Translations under genes and position numbers: made by a program
Shown: one piece after another, positions 25,801-39,011 of the stretch
How the letters are laid out: each line of letters starts with the position of its first letter
How positions within the stretch are numbered: the first letter of the stretch is position 1
Assembly (NCBI GenBank): GCA_024362935.1
Contig: JANCRA010000019.1
Location: 5,452,501 to 5,516,500, forward strand
Length of the DNA: 64,000 nt
From: Setophaga petechia
Taxonomy: Eukaryota; Chordata; Aves; Passeriformes; Parulidae
Direction of reading: 5' to 3'
The notes under the pieces: model-generated
The model's database searches: none
What the model saw: the letters and a program-made list of their open reading frames with translations, nothing else
Told to the model about the DNA's origin: nothing

Positions 25801-28800
25801 CATCAGCTTTTAAACTACCACATTTACAAGCAAGGCATTTTGCAGCTTGCCTAAGTAACAAATGATTACCTTACAATGTTATGTTGAAATTGATGCTTTT
25901 ATACCCCTGTATAGAGGATAGGGCAGAAGGGCTGAAGTGGACTCAGATACTCATATTCCCCCTTGTATGTTAGATTTTACAGTGGACCCTTCATGTCACT
26001 ATCATATTCAGAGGAAGGAGGGTCTAAACACAGTAAAATAGATAGCCAGGCAGAGGAAAAAGCCCTTCCTGACCATTAAGGTTTGACAAGCTGAAGTTCT
26101 AAACCACGAGGTTTTACGTAAATAGTAATCTTTATAGATTTGCAAGCACTATAAAATAAGAGCAAGACCAAATACCTTATTTTAAAGGAAGGGGATAGCT
26201 AGAGTAATTCACAGAAGCTGATTTTAGGCTGAATTTTCTTTTCTTTTGACAACTTTTGATTTTTCTCCATTCTTTGGAGTACCTAGAGAGTTTACCAAGA
26301 ATATATCAAATAGAAGTAGTTCAGTAGGGTTGGGCCAAGGCTGTGGATCAACAGGAATGAGAAGTCCCCCAGAATGTCTAGGCCCTGGCATGATAAAAGA
26401 AGATATAGAATTCCTTATAGAAGACAAGTTTACCTTCGGTTCACAGAAAATTCAGATTTTTTTTTTAGAGATGGTAATGGAGAAACCTCCTGCAACAGCT
26501 ATTCCAAACTGCTCTAGTATTTATTACTTTCATTAACAGGGTACTTTGACCTTGTTGCAGATAGTAATTGCCTAATTTCAGTTTATATACCTTGGATTAA
26601 GAGTCTACTTTCTCCTAGACTAGGATATATTTCTGTTGGGTAAGTAACCACAAGCCAACATTCACTCTCTTTGTTAATGAGCATAACCAACTGCACTGCA
26701 TAAACCTTGACTTATTTGCCAGGGCTTACACCATTTTTGAATGTGAAACTTCCATGAAATGGGTCTTGTAACATTGCTCTGGTGGCACTTTTACCCATGC
26801 TGTGCTTAGTGGGAAGATTATTTCTCAACTTCTGCTTGTATTAAGACACATGATGTTTTATTACGGCCATTTAATCAGGCAATTAAATTCTTCCTAGTAT
26901 TGCATTATTCAGAGTGTCTGCTTCACCAGTATGTGCATCATCTACAGCCTCAGGAAACACAGAAACTCATTGTAAAATCTATTGAGCTGGGAAAGAAGAG
27001 GCACTCCTTAAGAATAAGGACTAGACCATTTTACAGCTCCATTAACAACTTAAATAAAACTGTCAGTAAGCTATTTCGTAATTTATCCAGCCTCCTATCT
27101 TAGCATTATTAATTGTGATTTAATGGGACATCTTGTTCAATATCTCAGACAAATCCACTCATTTCACCCCCAGTTTGTTTTATGAAGAAAACTTGCAACT
27201 TTGGATTTATTTGACAACACTTACTTTAATTTCTTTTACGGGCCTTTTCAAAAGCCACAGCTGAATTATGACCGAGAGCAACCTTTTAAATTTGGTATTT
27301 GTATTTTCAAGTATCTGCGTTTTTAAATGTGCACTTTTCTTAATTTCAGTTTGACAATTTTTTCCATTGTGTATTTGTGAAGGGAACAAAAATTATTTAC
27401 TGAGAGAGAAAAGAGAGGAAGGAAATTTCTTGAAGGTAAAAACAATCATATCATATGTTGAAGTAAAAGACAATCATATAAAGTATCCTTTCAACATCAG
27501 CAAATGACATGTCAATAGGAAAGAAGCAAAGTTTTCACAGAGCAAAGAGAGAACCTCTACAGATGGGTCACAGTGTGAAAAGAGCAATGTAACTGCTAGA
27601 ACTTTATGCTTTCTCTGCTGAAAGTACTTCAAGGACTTGGTTGTAGAAAGAAAGAAGTTGCCTTTTCACAGCAGGAGTAGTTAAATAGATAACATTTTAG
27701 ATAAAACAAAGGTCCTTTATAATTTTTAGGCTGATAGTCCCAGGTGAAGACGTGTCACTTCTATGAAATGAATGAATTAACCACAAAATACCTTAGAGCA
27801 AAAAATAGCAAACAAGTTTCACTATTCCACATTGCTTCAGCTTCCATCTGTGACCATCTTGTGTCACTGAATCGTGTCTGTGACCAAATGATAAAATGGC
27901 TTTCCCATCAACCCCATTGTTCTGGTGCTCCTTTCCAGAGGAGCGTTCTCTTCACCTGCATTTCCAGGTTATCAGTTTATGGCCTCTCTTTCTTCCTTTA
28001 TAGGTCAATATTGGTCACATTCCTCTCTAATATCCACTCTGAAGGTGCCTCTTGTCTCCTCTGTCCTCAGTTATAGTTCAACAAGCTGCCTTTCTTAGAC
28101 CTTAGGTTTATCCACTTTCCCTCATCCCAGCCAGATGGGTCAGAAAATTTGTCACTTGAATGTCTCAAAACATTGTGGCTGAGCTCTTGCAATTGCTTTT
28201 ATTCTTCTGTACCACTGTTTTGAACATCACTAAGCTCCTCTTTCTATTTCTTGTGCCTTCTTTCCAGTATGAACTGCCTTCCTGAGCATTAGCTCTGTTT
28301 CCATAGTCCACCTTTGCTTTTTGAAGTCTGTGTCTGCTAATCTTCTTTTCTTTCTCCAGTCCTGAGGAGACCATTTTTTTTCTATTAAAATGCATCAAAA
28401 CAATGTTATAAAAATTCTATAAATATGAAGATTAGGTTTCCAGTTTCAGTTGTTGCAAACTCCTCTCATCTAAGGCTCTTTTATTGCTCAGATCCATTAA
28501 CTACTAACAAAGAAAAAAACTCCCAGACTTATACAGTTGTCACACTCACCATACTTTGGCAATCTGAATGCAGCCATATGTTTTCTGTTTTCCTTGTATA
28601 ACAAATTCAAACTTATTTCCTTCACTTTCAGATCACTGTAAGAAGTTCTATTGTCTGCATTAAAACTCTTGAATTATACAGTACTACAAGGTTAGGAGCC
28701 TGATTTCCCACTTTACAAATACCTATTATCCATCACAGTATCCACTGAGTATTCAATTAATGCCTTGCACAGTTTCCTGAGGCTCACTTTCCATTTTTCT

Positions 28801-31800
28801 TTTAAATATTTTTTTCAAGAATAATTTTGTGAAAGATTTCCAAAATAGATGTGTGGTTTTTCTGAACTGTACTAAATGCGACTATAGATATAACATATTT
28901 GTATATTTGTGTATATAAATATGAATGTATTATGTTCATGTGTACATGCATACATGAATACACGTTTAAGTATATATGTATGGTATATGTGCATGGAAGA
29001 AGTCTTCCCATACTTTTTCAAAGCGCTGCTTTCCATGGAGCCAGGAGAACAAAAAAGTTAATAAGATCACTATTCTTGTTTAACATCAGTCTGAAATTTC
29101 TCCTGAACCCTCTGTTCCTTGTCTTTTTAATCCTCTGTACATCAGAACACAGATTGTGTAGTACTACACACCTTGACATCGCCCAGCACTGGGGCAGTGA
29201 CCTCTGTGGGTTACAGCAACATAAATAAAAGCAATGCCAGTAGCAACCGAGAGAAAATTAATTTCAGAACTTCTGACCCAAGCAACATGAAATGCTGTTG
29301 ACAAAGAAAAGGTTATGTACTTTGAGGTTTTAAAAACAAATGCATTACATTAGGCCTACTGTGAAGATAATTTTGATTTGATTTCCATCAAGGGAAAGCA
29401 CTTAAATCTACCCTTAACCAAAATGATACTTCAGAATTAAACTATGATTTTACTTTCACATATGTAGACATGAAAATACTTTCGGTGAATATTCTTTCTT
29501 AGAGAGATATCTACTACTCTACTACATTTGGCATTTTGCAGTACCTAGTAATTCAGTGACAAAATACAGCAGCGTAATAATTCTTAGTATAATACTAAAT
29601 TGTCTTAATTGTCTTTTTTTGGCCTCCAAAACATAGCAGATTTAGTGATGACAGTATTTTCTGATAAAGGTGATTAAAGAGAGCTAAAATCCTGATAGCA
29701 AATCTCTTAGAAATACTCATTTTCCAAAATATTTGTAACATATGATTCGAGGACAAGCTATTAGCACAGAAGATCCTATCACACAAAAATTATGTTTGGA
29801 CAAGCAAGAGAGAGGATCATCTGCCTGACCCTCAGCTGTCCTTTTAAGCAAATCCACCATGAGAGAACATCCAACAGTTAAGCGTGCCAAGATATTAGTC
29901 AGGAAAAGGAACTCAAATTGTTAGGAAGCAGATGGTACTATGGGAAAAAATACATAGGTATTTTGTATTGGGGTTACACTGTAACAGGGTGATTCCATTG
30001 GTGTTAGATCTCTCCCAAAGTAGAGGCACAAGGTATTGACACCACATCAAAGACTAAATGTACAATATGATTATTTCTCACACTGTAGATCTCATGAAAA
30101 CAGATATCTGTGATATCTATGATATCTAAGAAATTTACCTGTCGAATTAGGGAATAGTCATCTTTCCAACCACAGTTGGGATTGTTAGTTAAAAACCTGA
30201 GTAATAAAATAGCAACTATTAGAAAACCAAGAAAATAGAGGCTCATTTATAGATCTTATAAACACCTGTGATAGCAAAAGATCAGTGATAGCGCCAATAA
30301 AGCCATTATTTGCAAAACACATTTTTGTGCAAAAAATATTTCTATATAGTCTGTGGTCAACATGCAAGTTGGGAGAAAAAGATTATCTGCAATGAATGGA
30401 TGTGTCTCTATTCAACTTGCTATAAGTTCAAAATTAAAGTTTCAAGCTCATGATAATTCAAGTAAGCACAACAAATCTTTTTTATTGTTAGAAGAAGAAA
30501 TTATTGCTAAACAATGTACATTTTCTTACTGAAAAATTCTTTTTAAGAAGACACACAATTGTATGTAATCAATGGCATAATTTTTTTCTCTCTTTCCAGA
30601 AAAAAAATTTTTCACCAGGGTACCACATCCTTATTTCCATCGTAGTTCTTTCTGATTATGTGAAAGAGCAAAAGTTCATTTCTGCTTTATACAATTTCTT
30701 TCATACTACCAGATTTGCAGGTACCATTTGACACTAAATATGTATTGCCCCAAGCCATTGCTTATAATAGAGCTTTAAAATTAAATTGAAAATAGTAGTT
30801 TCACATTTTTCAAAGGAAGAAGGGATGAGCAGTGATATTGTTGCCAATGCATTTATTAAACAAAAATCAGCTTTAAAAACCTGCCCACTGCACTGATTCA
30901 AAGAAAATAATAAATAAGAATTCTTGAATATTATTGATTCTGTTGAAAATAAAAAAAAAAATTGAAAAAATACTACTGTCATGCATATTTCATTATTTTC
31001 AAGAGGAAAATGTCATAGTAGGGTTCTGTTATTATGCCTGATTGCTTTCCTAGGAAGAAAGGTGTTGATTGTCCTACTTTTCACATGAAATAAAAAACAT
31101 TTTAAGAAGAATAGTTCACAAATTAAACAAAGGTAAATTTGTCTGGAAATACATCCCTATATTTTTATCATGACAAAGTTATTTTAAAACAAATTTTATT
31201 CATAAATATATTTACTCCTTACTGTGCATCTTTATGGAGATAGAATGAATAGAATGGCAAGAAGTTTATACTGGTCTCTCTCAAAACTTGTGAAAAACTA
31301 GTGAAAAAAAAGAAAATTAACAAGTATTTAAAAATTTACATAGCACACTGAAAATAAAGCTAGTAAATGTATCCTTTCTTTAAAAGAAAATATTGCAGAA
31401 ATAGATTGAATCATGTCAGGTTTTACTTTATTTGCCATAGGATTTTTCATCTCCAGATTGCCTCCTGGTTAAATAATATCAAGTGCAAGATGCCGGACCT
31501 GTCTATCACATATATGTGCTAAGACACACATCTGTGCTTATATTTTTACTTTTTAAATTTTTTTTGCATAAAATGTATTTGAAAACATCTCTTTAACCTT
31601 CAAAAACAGTGAAAAATAATTTTAGTACCCTCACTTAAAACTTACAAGCAAAATAACAAAAAGTTAAACGCTTTTTCCTAATCCTAAATTTTAAATGGAA
31701 GCCCTGTTTTTCAGCTGATATGTAAGATGACCGGCACGTCAGTCAGAAAACACTGTTTGCTGGGTGTGCATCTGATTGGATGAAATGTAGTCTTTTAAAC

Positions 31801-34763
31801 TTCTTTTATGAAGAAATTTAATAATTTCTTAACAGTCGTCTGATGTAGATGAATTTCAGCTTACTATTATGAATTAACACTGATGTTCTCAATACCTTTA
31901 ACATCTCTACTATTTTTTTCTGCAAGCATATTTATACTATAGACTGCTAAATGTAGAAAAATGTAGCTATATACATGTTGTGCAATGTCTCCACTACTGT
32001 ACATAATAGAGAAATTTTGTAAAAAATATATACAGGTTTTAACTATAAAATCCTGAAGAATTCATTCATGCTGCATCAAGGATTTATAAAGGAATCAAAA
32101 TACCTCCAAACTTGGACCGACTTAGTGCAAGGATGTAAAAATTTGTCAGAAATCAACAAGGCAGAGAGTCTAAAAGCACTGTTACTCAAATCTTAGACAC
32201 AAAGATTGTTTACATGTTTAATTTAATCAGTTCAACACTGAGCAGAGCTGTTTGATGAGACACCAGCAGCATGAATGTGTGCTCAGCGCGCACGTAGGAA
32301 TTTGTGTTGTTTTTTTCGCACAGGCAGAGAAAAAGAAGCAAGATGGATATCTCCACATGCAAGTTTATAGATGTAGATGCACAGGAGAAAACCAGTGTTT
32401 GAGAAGGGTCATCTTGCTGTCAGATCTCAAGTCATACAAGACATTTCCCTTTCTAGGCAGAAGAATTAATCTTAGCTTTGTGTCAAGTCTGGCTGTCCTT
32501 GCAACAAGCAAATGTACCATTAAAGCACCTGAGGTGCACATCCAAATTTGAGGTGTGGTTCTGGAAGCCCAGTTAATAATCATCAATGAAGAATGGCTGA
32601 AGGTATTTTCCTCAAGTAAAAGTGCAGTGGGAAAGATGTCTTGGTGAACTTTTCTGCACTGATAAACCAGTGTCTTATATCATGTGCAAGGTCACATCCC
32701 CCCCCCACAAAAAGAAAAAAAATAGAGGCTAAAGCTATGAGACATTTGGAATAAGAATTGTTCTTGGAAATGGCTTAACTACACTGTGAAAAAAAAATAG
32801 CCCAATTTTTACAAAGTGATGCAAACACTGTAAATCCATTGACTGAGGTCAGGAAATGTGAAGCCAGGGGTGACAAATCTCAAAACATTGTCCCCAAATC
32901 AAAGCTTTGTGAGGCATTACTTGGAATTACTTCTGAGAATTTCAGAGTATTCTTACCTTATTCAGTACCCTCAGCTGATAAACACACCCTCACTTTTTTA
33001 ACCTGTCATAGCTCTTTGAGTAACATAATATTTTAAATTTTATGGCAGAAACAAGAAACATCTGATTTAAGATATTGCTTGTTGAAAAGAAGCTGAAAAA
33101 ATGCTTCTATCTAATGGAAGAAGCGGTGAACTGACAAGACAAGAATAGCTTGGAAATATATTTCAAATCTGCTAGCAAAATATTTGTAGTGCCTTGTATC
33201 AGTTTTTGATTCCCCAAAGGAAAACTTTAGGAGATGTCCTTTGACTATAAGGCTGTTCAATAATAGTTTGGCTCCACAGATTTAGTTGCCAGCATTCTTT
33301 GTAGATTTTCTGAGTCTGGTGGGAAAACAAAGAGCAGGTATTAACATACACCAGTTATTATAGCTGCCTCTTTATATTTCTCATAAGTGGGCACTGGAAT
33401 ATGACTGTAAAGATGAACATGAACCGCTAGGGTTCAATAAGCCAAAGAATAAAAATTGTGCGGGTTTTATCAATAATGGGAGTAAACTGCAGTGAAACAT
33501 TTTGTGAAGATTACAGAGACTGTGCTGAGATTTTGAAACATCACATTTAAAGAGAGGCCTCTTTCCCTTACTTTTTCCTCCACCACTTCAGAGGTTTGAC
33601 TGACCAATATGTTACATAAATAATAAAGCATTTAAAATTACTTGTTCTTTTTTTAATATAAGGTGGTTTTCATAAAAATTTTAATCTAAATAAATAAAAT
33701 TCAATTATCCAGCTAAGAGATCATATAAGAAAAAAAATTCTCTGTTTAATATTTCAATAGTATATACCAGTTAAGGGTTAAATACTTCTTGAGATAAGAT
33801 GTTGAGATGAATATTATTGTCATGACTAAAATCAGAATGAGTTGGAAGAATACTGCAAGAGTTTCTGTATATTCAGATCCTCTTTCAGTGTAATTGCTTT
33901 TTCAAGGAAGATAAAAGATAAGTAAAATACTGAAAGGTTATCTGGCCATTTGTGAAAACAGACAAAACCAAATCAAATAAATAAGGTGCACAGGGACAGG
34001 GATAAAAGCTTCATTAGAGCATTAAGATTCTAGTGATCACAGAAGTCAAAACAGTCGAGCTTCAAATCAACAGTGGGTTACAGGTTTTTTGATAAAAATA
34101 GAAAGACTATGTGAGAAAAATGTAAAAATATATAAACAAAACTGTAAAGCATTTTAAAATACAAGAATCTACCAAATTTATTGTATATATCAATATTTGC
34201 TTTATATTAGGTTTTTCTGTGCTTAGAACCTAAAAATCAATCATTAAAATAGAACACTGAGACATGCCTACTTCTTTATCTACTACTCCTGCAACTCCTG
34301 TGAAGTTAATTGTATAATTTATCCTGCAAATAATATTGAAATACTGCTTTCTTGGAAGTTTTAAAATACATTTTTCATTAATTGAGGAAGCAGATATCTA
34401 AGAAAAATTATGGGAACTGTAGCATTTGCATTAAGGCAAATCAACCAAATCTCATTATAATTGTAGGTGTTGTGGTTGCATGGATATAACTGATATGATT
34501 CCATTGTCCTTATTGCAAAAGGCTTAATTCAAAAGGCACATACATGGACAACATAAAACTGTGTTGACAATGTTTCCTGACAATAATTTTAAGAACAATA
34601 TTCTCAATTTTAGAAAGTATAAATATTTGCTGGGTTCTTTCTTAATTATTATTTAAAATTAAATTACTGTTATTTTTCTGAAATAGATGACAAAATTCAA
34701 ACATTTTTTATGACATTTATAAAAAACATAAATTCAATCAAAACTAAAATGACTTGGATGATG
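25801..34763. other. Long unique non-coding stretch
   Basis: Nearly 9 kb without a recognised gene, LTR or CR1. It includes an alternating purine/pyrimidine AT/GT-rich patch at 28,899-28,995 and scattered A- or T-runs. Open frames stay at or below 110 codons with no recognisable motif. Candidate regulatory patches at 26.6-27.3 kb are described among the findings. Confidence 0.5.
28899..28995. repeat. AT/GT-rich alternating low-complexity tract
   Basis: A stretch dominated by TATAT, TGTGTA, ATGCATAC and similar alternating purine-pyrimidine words. The unit is not constant, so this is low-complexity DNA and not a clean microsatellite. The Tyr/Cys/Ile-rich open frames on both strands come from this composition. 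Confidence 0.5.
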
Positions 34764-34863
34764 AAGATATATAGATGTGGCAATTCAGGACATGGTTTAG
34801 TGGTGAACATGTTTGACTTGATCTTAGTTGTCTTTTCTAACCCTAACAATTCTATAATTCAAT
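34764..34863 (+). mobile_element. CR1 LINE extreme 3' end (short relic)
   Basis: AGATGTGGCAATTCAGG, ACATGGTTTAGTGGTGAACA, TTGACTTGATCTTAG, GTTGTCTTTTCTAACCC and the tail ACAATTCTATAATTCAATG follow the order of the CR1 3' end ('gatgtggca...acatggtttagtggtg...gatgatcttagaggtcttttccaacc...attctatgatt'). Only about 100 bases remain. It is a strongly 5'-truncated, moderately old insertion in sense orientation. Confidence 0.88.
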
Positions 34864-37800
34864 GATATTTTTCAGGCATGAATTCTTGGTTTTTAATATC
34901 ACACTCTTAAAATCTAAAAACAACATCAGACATGGGTGTGGTATCAAATTTCGACTTTTGCCTCTGGTACAGATTCATAGGTATGCTGGTATTTGTTTAA
35001 ATACTTATGAATTTACAACATACAGTTCATTACTTATAAAAATGTTTCAAGGAATGATGTTGCAGATTTTCCTTTTTTATCAAGAGGTCAATAATGTGAC
35101 AGTACATGACGTTTCAACTGCTCAAGTTATTACCTGTAGAAGAGAAGACATGAATTACTAAACTAGCAGATTCCAGAAACCAAGTATTGTTGGTACCATC
35201 TGCTTGCTCTATGAAGAACTGCCTAATGAAAAACATTTTATGTTCATATAGTTCCAGGAAGTATTCCAGGATGTAATACTAGGAAAGAATGCTGGTAAGC
35301 AATTATGATATCATTAAACTTCCATTATGAATAGCCACTCTATTAGTCCATGTCGTCTTCCTTGCCCTGGTTTTCAACACTGGATGGATTCTGCAAGGAG
35401 AGGAAGGTAAGTAATAAGTAGGAAAATGAGGTTGAGAGGCCTCCTCAGCTGAGTTACTGGCTCGATTATTCAGTTTCTGTGTGGTACTGATAATGCTTTT
35501 AATTTACTGCTCTCTGTTTCCCCATGACTAAAATAAAGATAATAATTAGGTACCTATTTCACAGAGATAGCCTAAAGATCAGTAAATGTTTGAAAAATTA
35601 TTTTAGAATACAAAGGCCTATATAAATGCTAATGATTCTTATTAAATTAACTAGGTCTTGTGCTGGGGTCCATGCACTGGAAAAATAAAACCTCTCAGTA
35701 GTCTCTGGAAGAGTAAAGGAAATGAAAACAAAAAGGAGACCACAAGTACAAATAGGAATACCTCTCAGCAGCCAATGTCTGTGGAGCTTTATTCTGTTGA
35801 TTAACGAGATTAAACACTTTTTTTTTCTTTTTTAAATATTTATTGTAAGCAGTTTTCAAAAAGAAAATTACTTTCTCCAGAGAAAGGAAGAGGCAATAGT
35901 GCATTGTTATTCACTGTGTTCTTGCAATATTCTCTAATGTTTCACTGACTGGTGCAGTTGTCTCTGTGCTCTCATCCCCACTCCTACATTCTGTGCACTT
36001 TCTTTTCCTTCTGAACTCCATCAGGAGCCCTTGCTGTCACTCTGCTGTGCTGGTTTGATTTCCTGTGCTTTGAAATGGGATACTCTTGTGCCTTGAGGAG
36101 GACCTCATTGAAAGTCATGCAACTCTACTAGATGCTTTTTTAGAAATTTTTTAGAAATATGCTAATGGACCTGTTAAACTTTGCTGGTTTTCTCACCTGA
36201 CCGCTGAATTTCTTCATCTTTCTTTTCTGATTGAAACCACTGTATGACCCTGTAAATCATCCTCATGGTATTTGCATCTCTATCTTTCTCTGCAACCCTA
36301 TTGAATATTTCCAGTTGTTATGACCTACGCTGTGTCTCTTTCTATCTTCCCATAAAATTCTCTGGTATGTGTTTTTTTCAAGCAAACCTCATGCCTTTTG
36401 TCTAAATCAAATTCTGTATATCACTTCTATGTCTGAAACCTTTTCTCTCTGTTTTTGGCAATAGGATAGTTTTATACAAGTGATAGTGATAAAAATAGAA
36501 GCAGCACCATGGGACATCTCTGCCCTTTGACTTTATTTGCTTATTGGAGGCTTATTAGTGAGATCGCTATATGCATTATTAGGAATTGGGATGATCAGAG
36601 TTTACAATGACAGTGAGGAGCCTTGCATGATGTCAGGACATTGGCTTTTTTAATGGTCTGTTACGTGGGAATAAGGGAGAATTATTATGCTTCTATAACA
36701 ATAACCTTTTGCTAGCTCCACAAAGCTAAAAGCAAAAATCTTTAAAAGTTTGAGTAAAAGAAGCAGAGCTTGCCACTGGGTTCTCAAACAATCGCATAAA
36801 TTTTTAACCGGGAATGCAACATATTGTCATCCAATAAGTGATGCATCAGCATTTTCAGATAATGTTTTCAATTTTCAATAAGTTTTCAGTTTTTTACAGG
36901 ACTTCCTGAGAACAATAAACAATATATAAATATTCTGTAGTTACATTTGGCCTGGTGGTGTCTTCCATCCACATATAAATATATTTGCTGGAAGCATGTG
37001 AGTTATTTGCTGTTACAAATGAAGGATTTCCAGTGTAAACACTGACACATTTTAATACCCTTGAAATTGAATTTTATTAAATTATTTTTGAGTGATTCTG
37101 TTTTTTTCCCACAAACTTGATTAAAATACTCCACTTCTTGGAAATACAAAAGGATGTCAAATGAAATTATGGAGATACTTATAAATAAAAATCTGCAGAG
37201 CTAAATCTCATCATAAAATTGAATTGGACAAGTGTTTGCTCCTAAGTCAATTAGAGATGGAACATCTGACAAATATCATGAACAAACACTATCACCGACT
37301 TCAGCAGTTTCCCAAAGGAAGAAAACTTATTTGCATTTCCAGATTTTCGCTTCCTTTATAATTTAAACACAAATTAAACCTTAATAAAGACTATGGTCAC
37401 TTAACAACCATCTCTGACTTTGAAAAAAAGTCATAAATTTTCTTTGGATTACTTGAAGACATGTAAAATCTCCATCAATCATAAAATCTCAAGCCCTTGC
37501 TGAATCTTTCAAGTAAGTTTTACTTTGCTGCATTCTAATATAAAAATAGACATGCTTTTCCCTAAAAAAAATTTGTCTGCTCTTTTAATCTGGCTGATGT
37601 CAAGAACTTTGAGACAAGGATCTTTACTTAGTTTTTTTTTTTTGCGAAGAGATGATAAAGAATTGGTTACTTTCCTGTTAAGAAACATAAGCTGAATAGC
37701 TTTGGATTTCGGACCAAAATGTCATTGCATTCTACTAAAAATCATGGTACAATTTTTCATTCTGGCCTAGACTAAGATGCAGGGTAGATGCTTTGCAATT

Positions 37801-38680
37801 ATATGACATCCAACCTTTTTCAAATCCCCTAAAAGTTAGTGGGAATTATTGTATCCGTGCTATGGCCATTAGATTGAGTTTTGAATGTTCTGGTAAAGTT
37901 CCAGCTAACATGGGAGTGGAATTGCAAACTGTCACTGATCATCTTACAATTTTCTTAACCTGTTGAAGCACTCTGTCTGTATGAAAAAGTGAATGAAGTC
38001 TCTAATTCTTTATTCAGGTCTTCTGACCATGATAGAGAATAAAATTTATTGTGTGCTACCATATTTGCAGGATTCGTGCTTTTTTTGTTTGGTTTTGTTT
38101 TTGGAGATATTTTTGTGATATGAGACATTACCAGTAATTCTGGTACGGGAGTTTCCCTCTTTTATTAAAACATAAGACAGCAATTTCAAGCTTTGATGAT
38201 GGAGAACAGGGCTTCTTTTATCTTATAATGTTTTTGAGGCACTGTATTTTTTAACTAGAAATTCTGCTGTGGAATCAGAGCTGTAAATTCATTATGTATG
38301 AATTTACATAATGCTGATGTAAATTATGCATATGCTTCAATAGTTGGCACAATTAAAGATAGGAATAGAGAAGTCAAAAGCTGTTTCGGGAATGTCAAAA
38401 ATTTAATATTCTATCCACAATAGTCCTGATTTAGTCCTAATACCTCCCTGGGTTATTTCCTTCAATTTCTAATGCCTTGATTTCATTTTCAGTTATTAGA
38501 AGATACATTTTATGTATCATAGAAAAGCTGGAGAGGCACAAAGCATTACTACAGGGCCTGAGGACATGACAGACAAAATAGTGTTTGTCCAAAATACAGA
38601 AACAGAAGCCACATTTAGGGAAACAAATATTTGAAAATTAATGTAAACAATTCACAGTCCTTGCTTTTTTTAATGTGCAG
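34864..38680. other. Unique non-coding stretch
   Basis: No repeat family or gene is recognised with confidence. A 60-base open segment with splice-like borders (35,347-35,406) and a perfect 11-bp hairpin (38,282-38,308) lie in it; both are treated as findings. Confidence 0.45.
38282..38308. other. Perfect 11-bp inverted repeat
   Basis: TGTAAATTCAT (38,282-38,292) and its exact reverse complement ATGAATTTACA (38,298-38,308) flank a five-base loop TATGT. A third related half-site (TGTAAATTATG) follows about 10 bases later. Confidence 0.7.
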
Positions 38681-38807
38681 AGAAGCAGCAGCCTGAAGCA
38701 TCTTGGCCTCCATACTCTATTCCAGAAAAGACTGGGATCTGTATCCGGCTGTTTCAGAGAGGTGTTACAACCTCTGTGGGTCTAATGCGTGCTTAAAGCT
38801 GGGGCAG
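38681..38807 (+). other. Candidate exon with strong splice sites, probably non-coding
   Basis: A 127-base segment sits between a good acceptor (CTTGCTTTTTTTAATGTGCAG, ending 38,680) and a near-consensus donor (CAG then GTAAGA at 38,808). It is GC-richer than its flanks. All three frames contain a stop inside the segment: one stops within the first 15 bases and the other two run 34 or more codons before a TAA. An internal coding exon is therefore unlikely, and a lncRNA, UTR or chance exon is possible. No homologous protein is recognised. Only the splice-site pattern supports this call. Confidence 0.27.
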
Positions 38808-39011
38808 GTAAGACTAACCAGTTTGGTGGTGTTTTTTTAGCTTGAACCCACATCTGAATCAGAAAAATTTGAGAGAAAGGTTTTCTTGCAAAGTCTTTGG
38901 CAGTGTTCTGAATTGAAGATATACACACTTTTGAAAGGTCAGTGGTTATTCTAATCACTATTTCTTTTTATCATCTCTGTGTTTTTGTGGTTGAGTGTTA
39001 GTGCAGGTATG

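Noticed and set aside
36045..36110. TGTGCTGGTTTGATTTCC, similar to the start of some avian LTRs
   Set aside because: No further LTR blocks, terminal inverted partner or poly-A signal follow at the expected distance.
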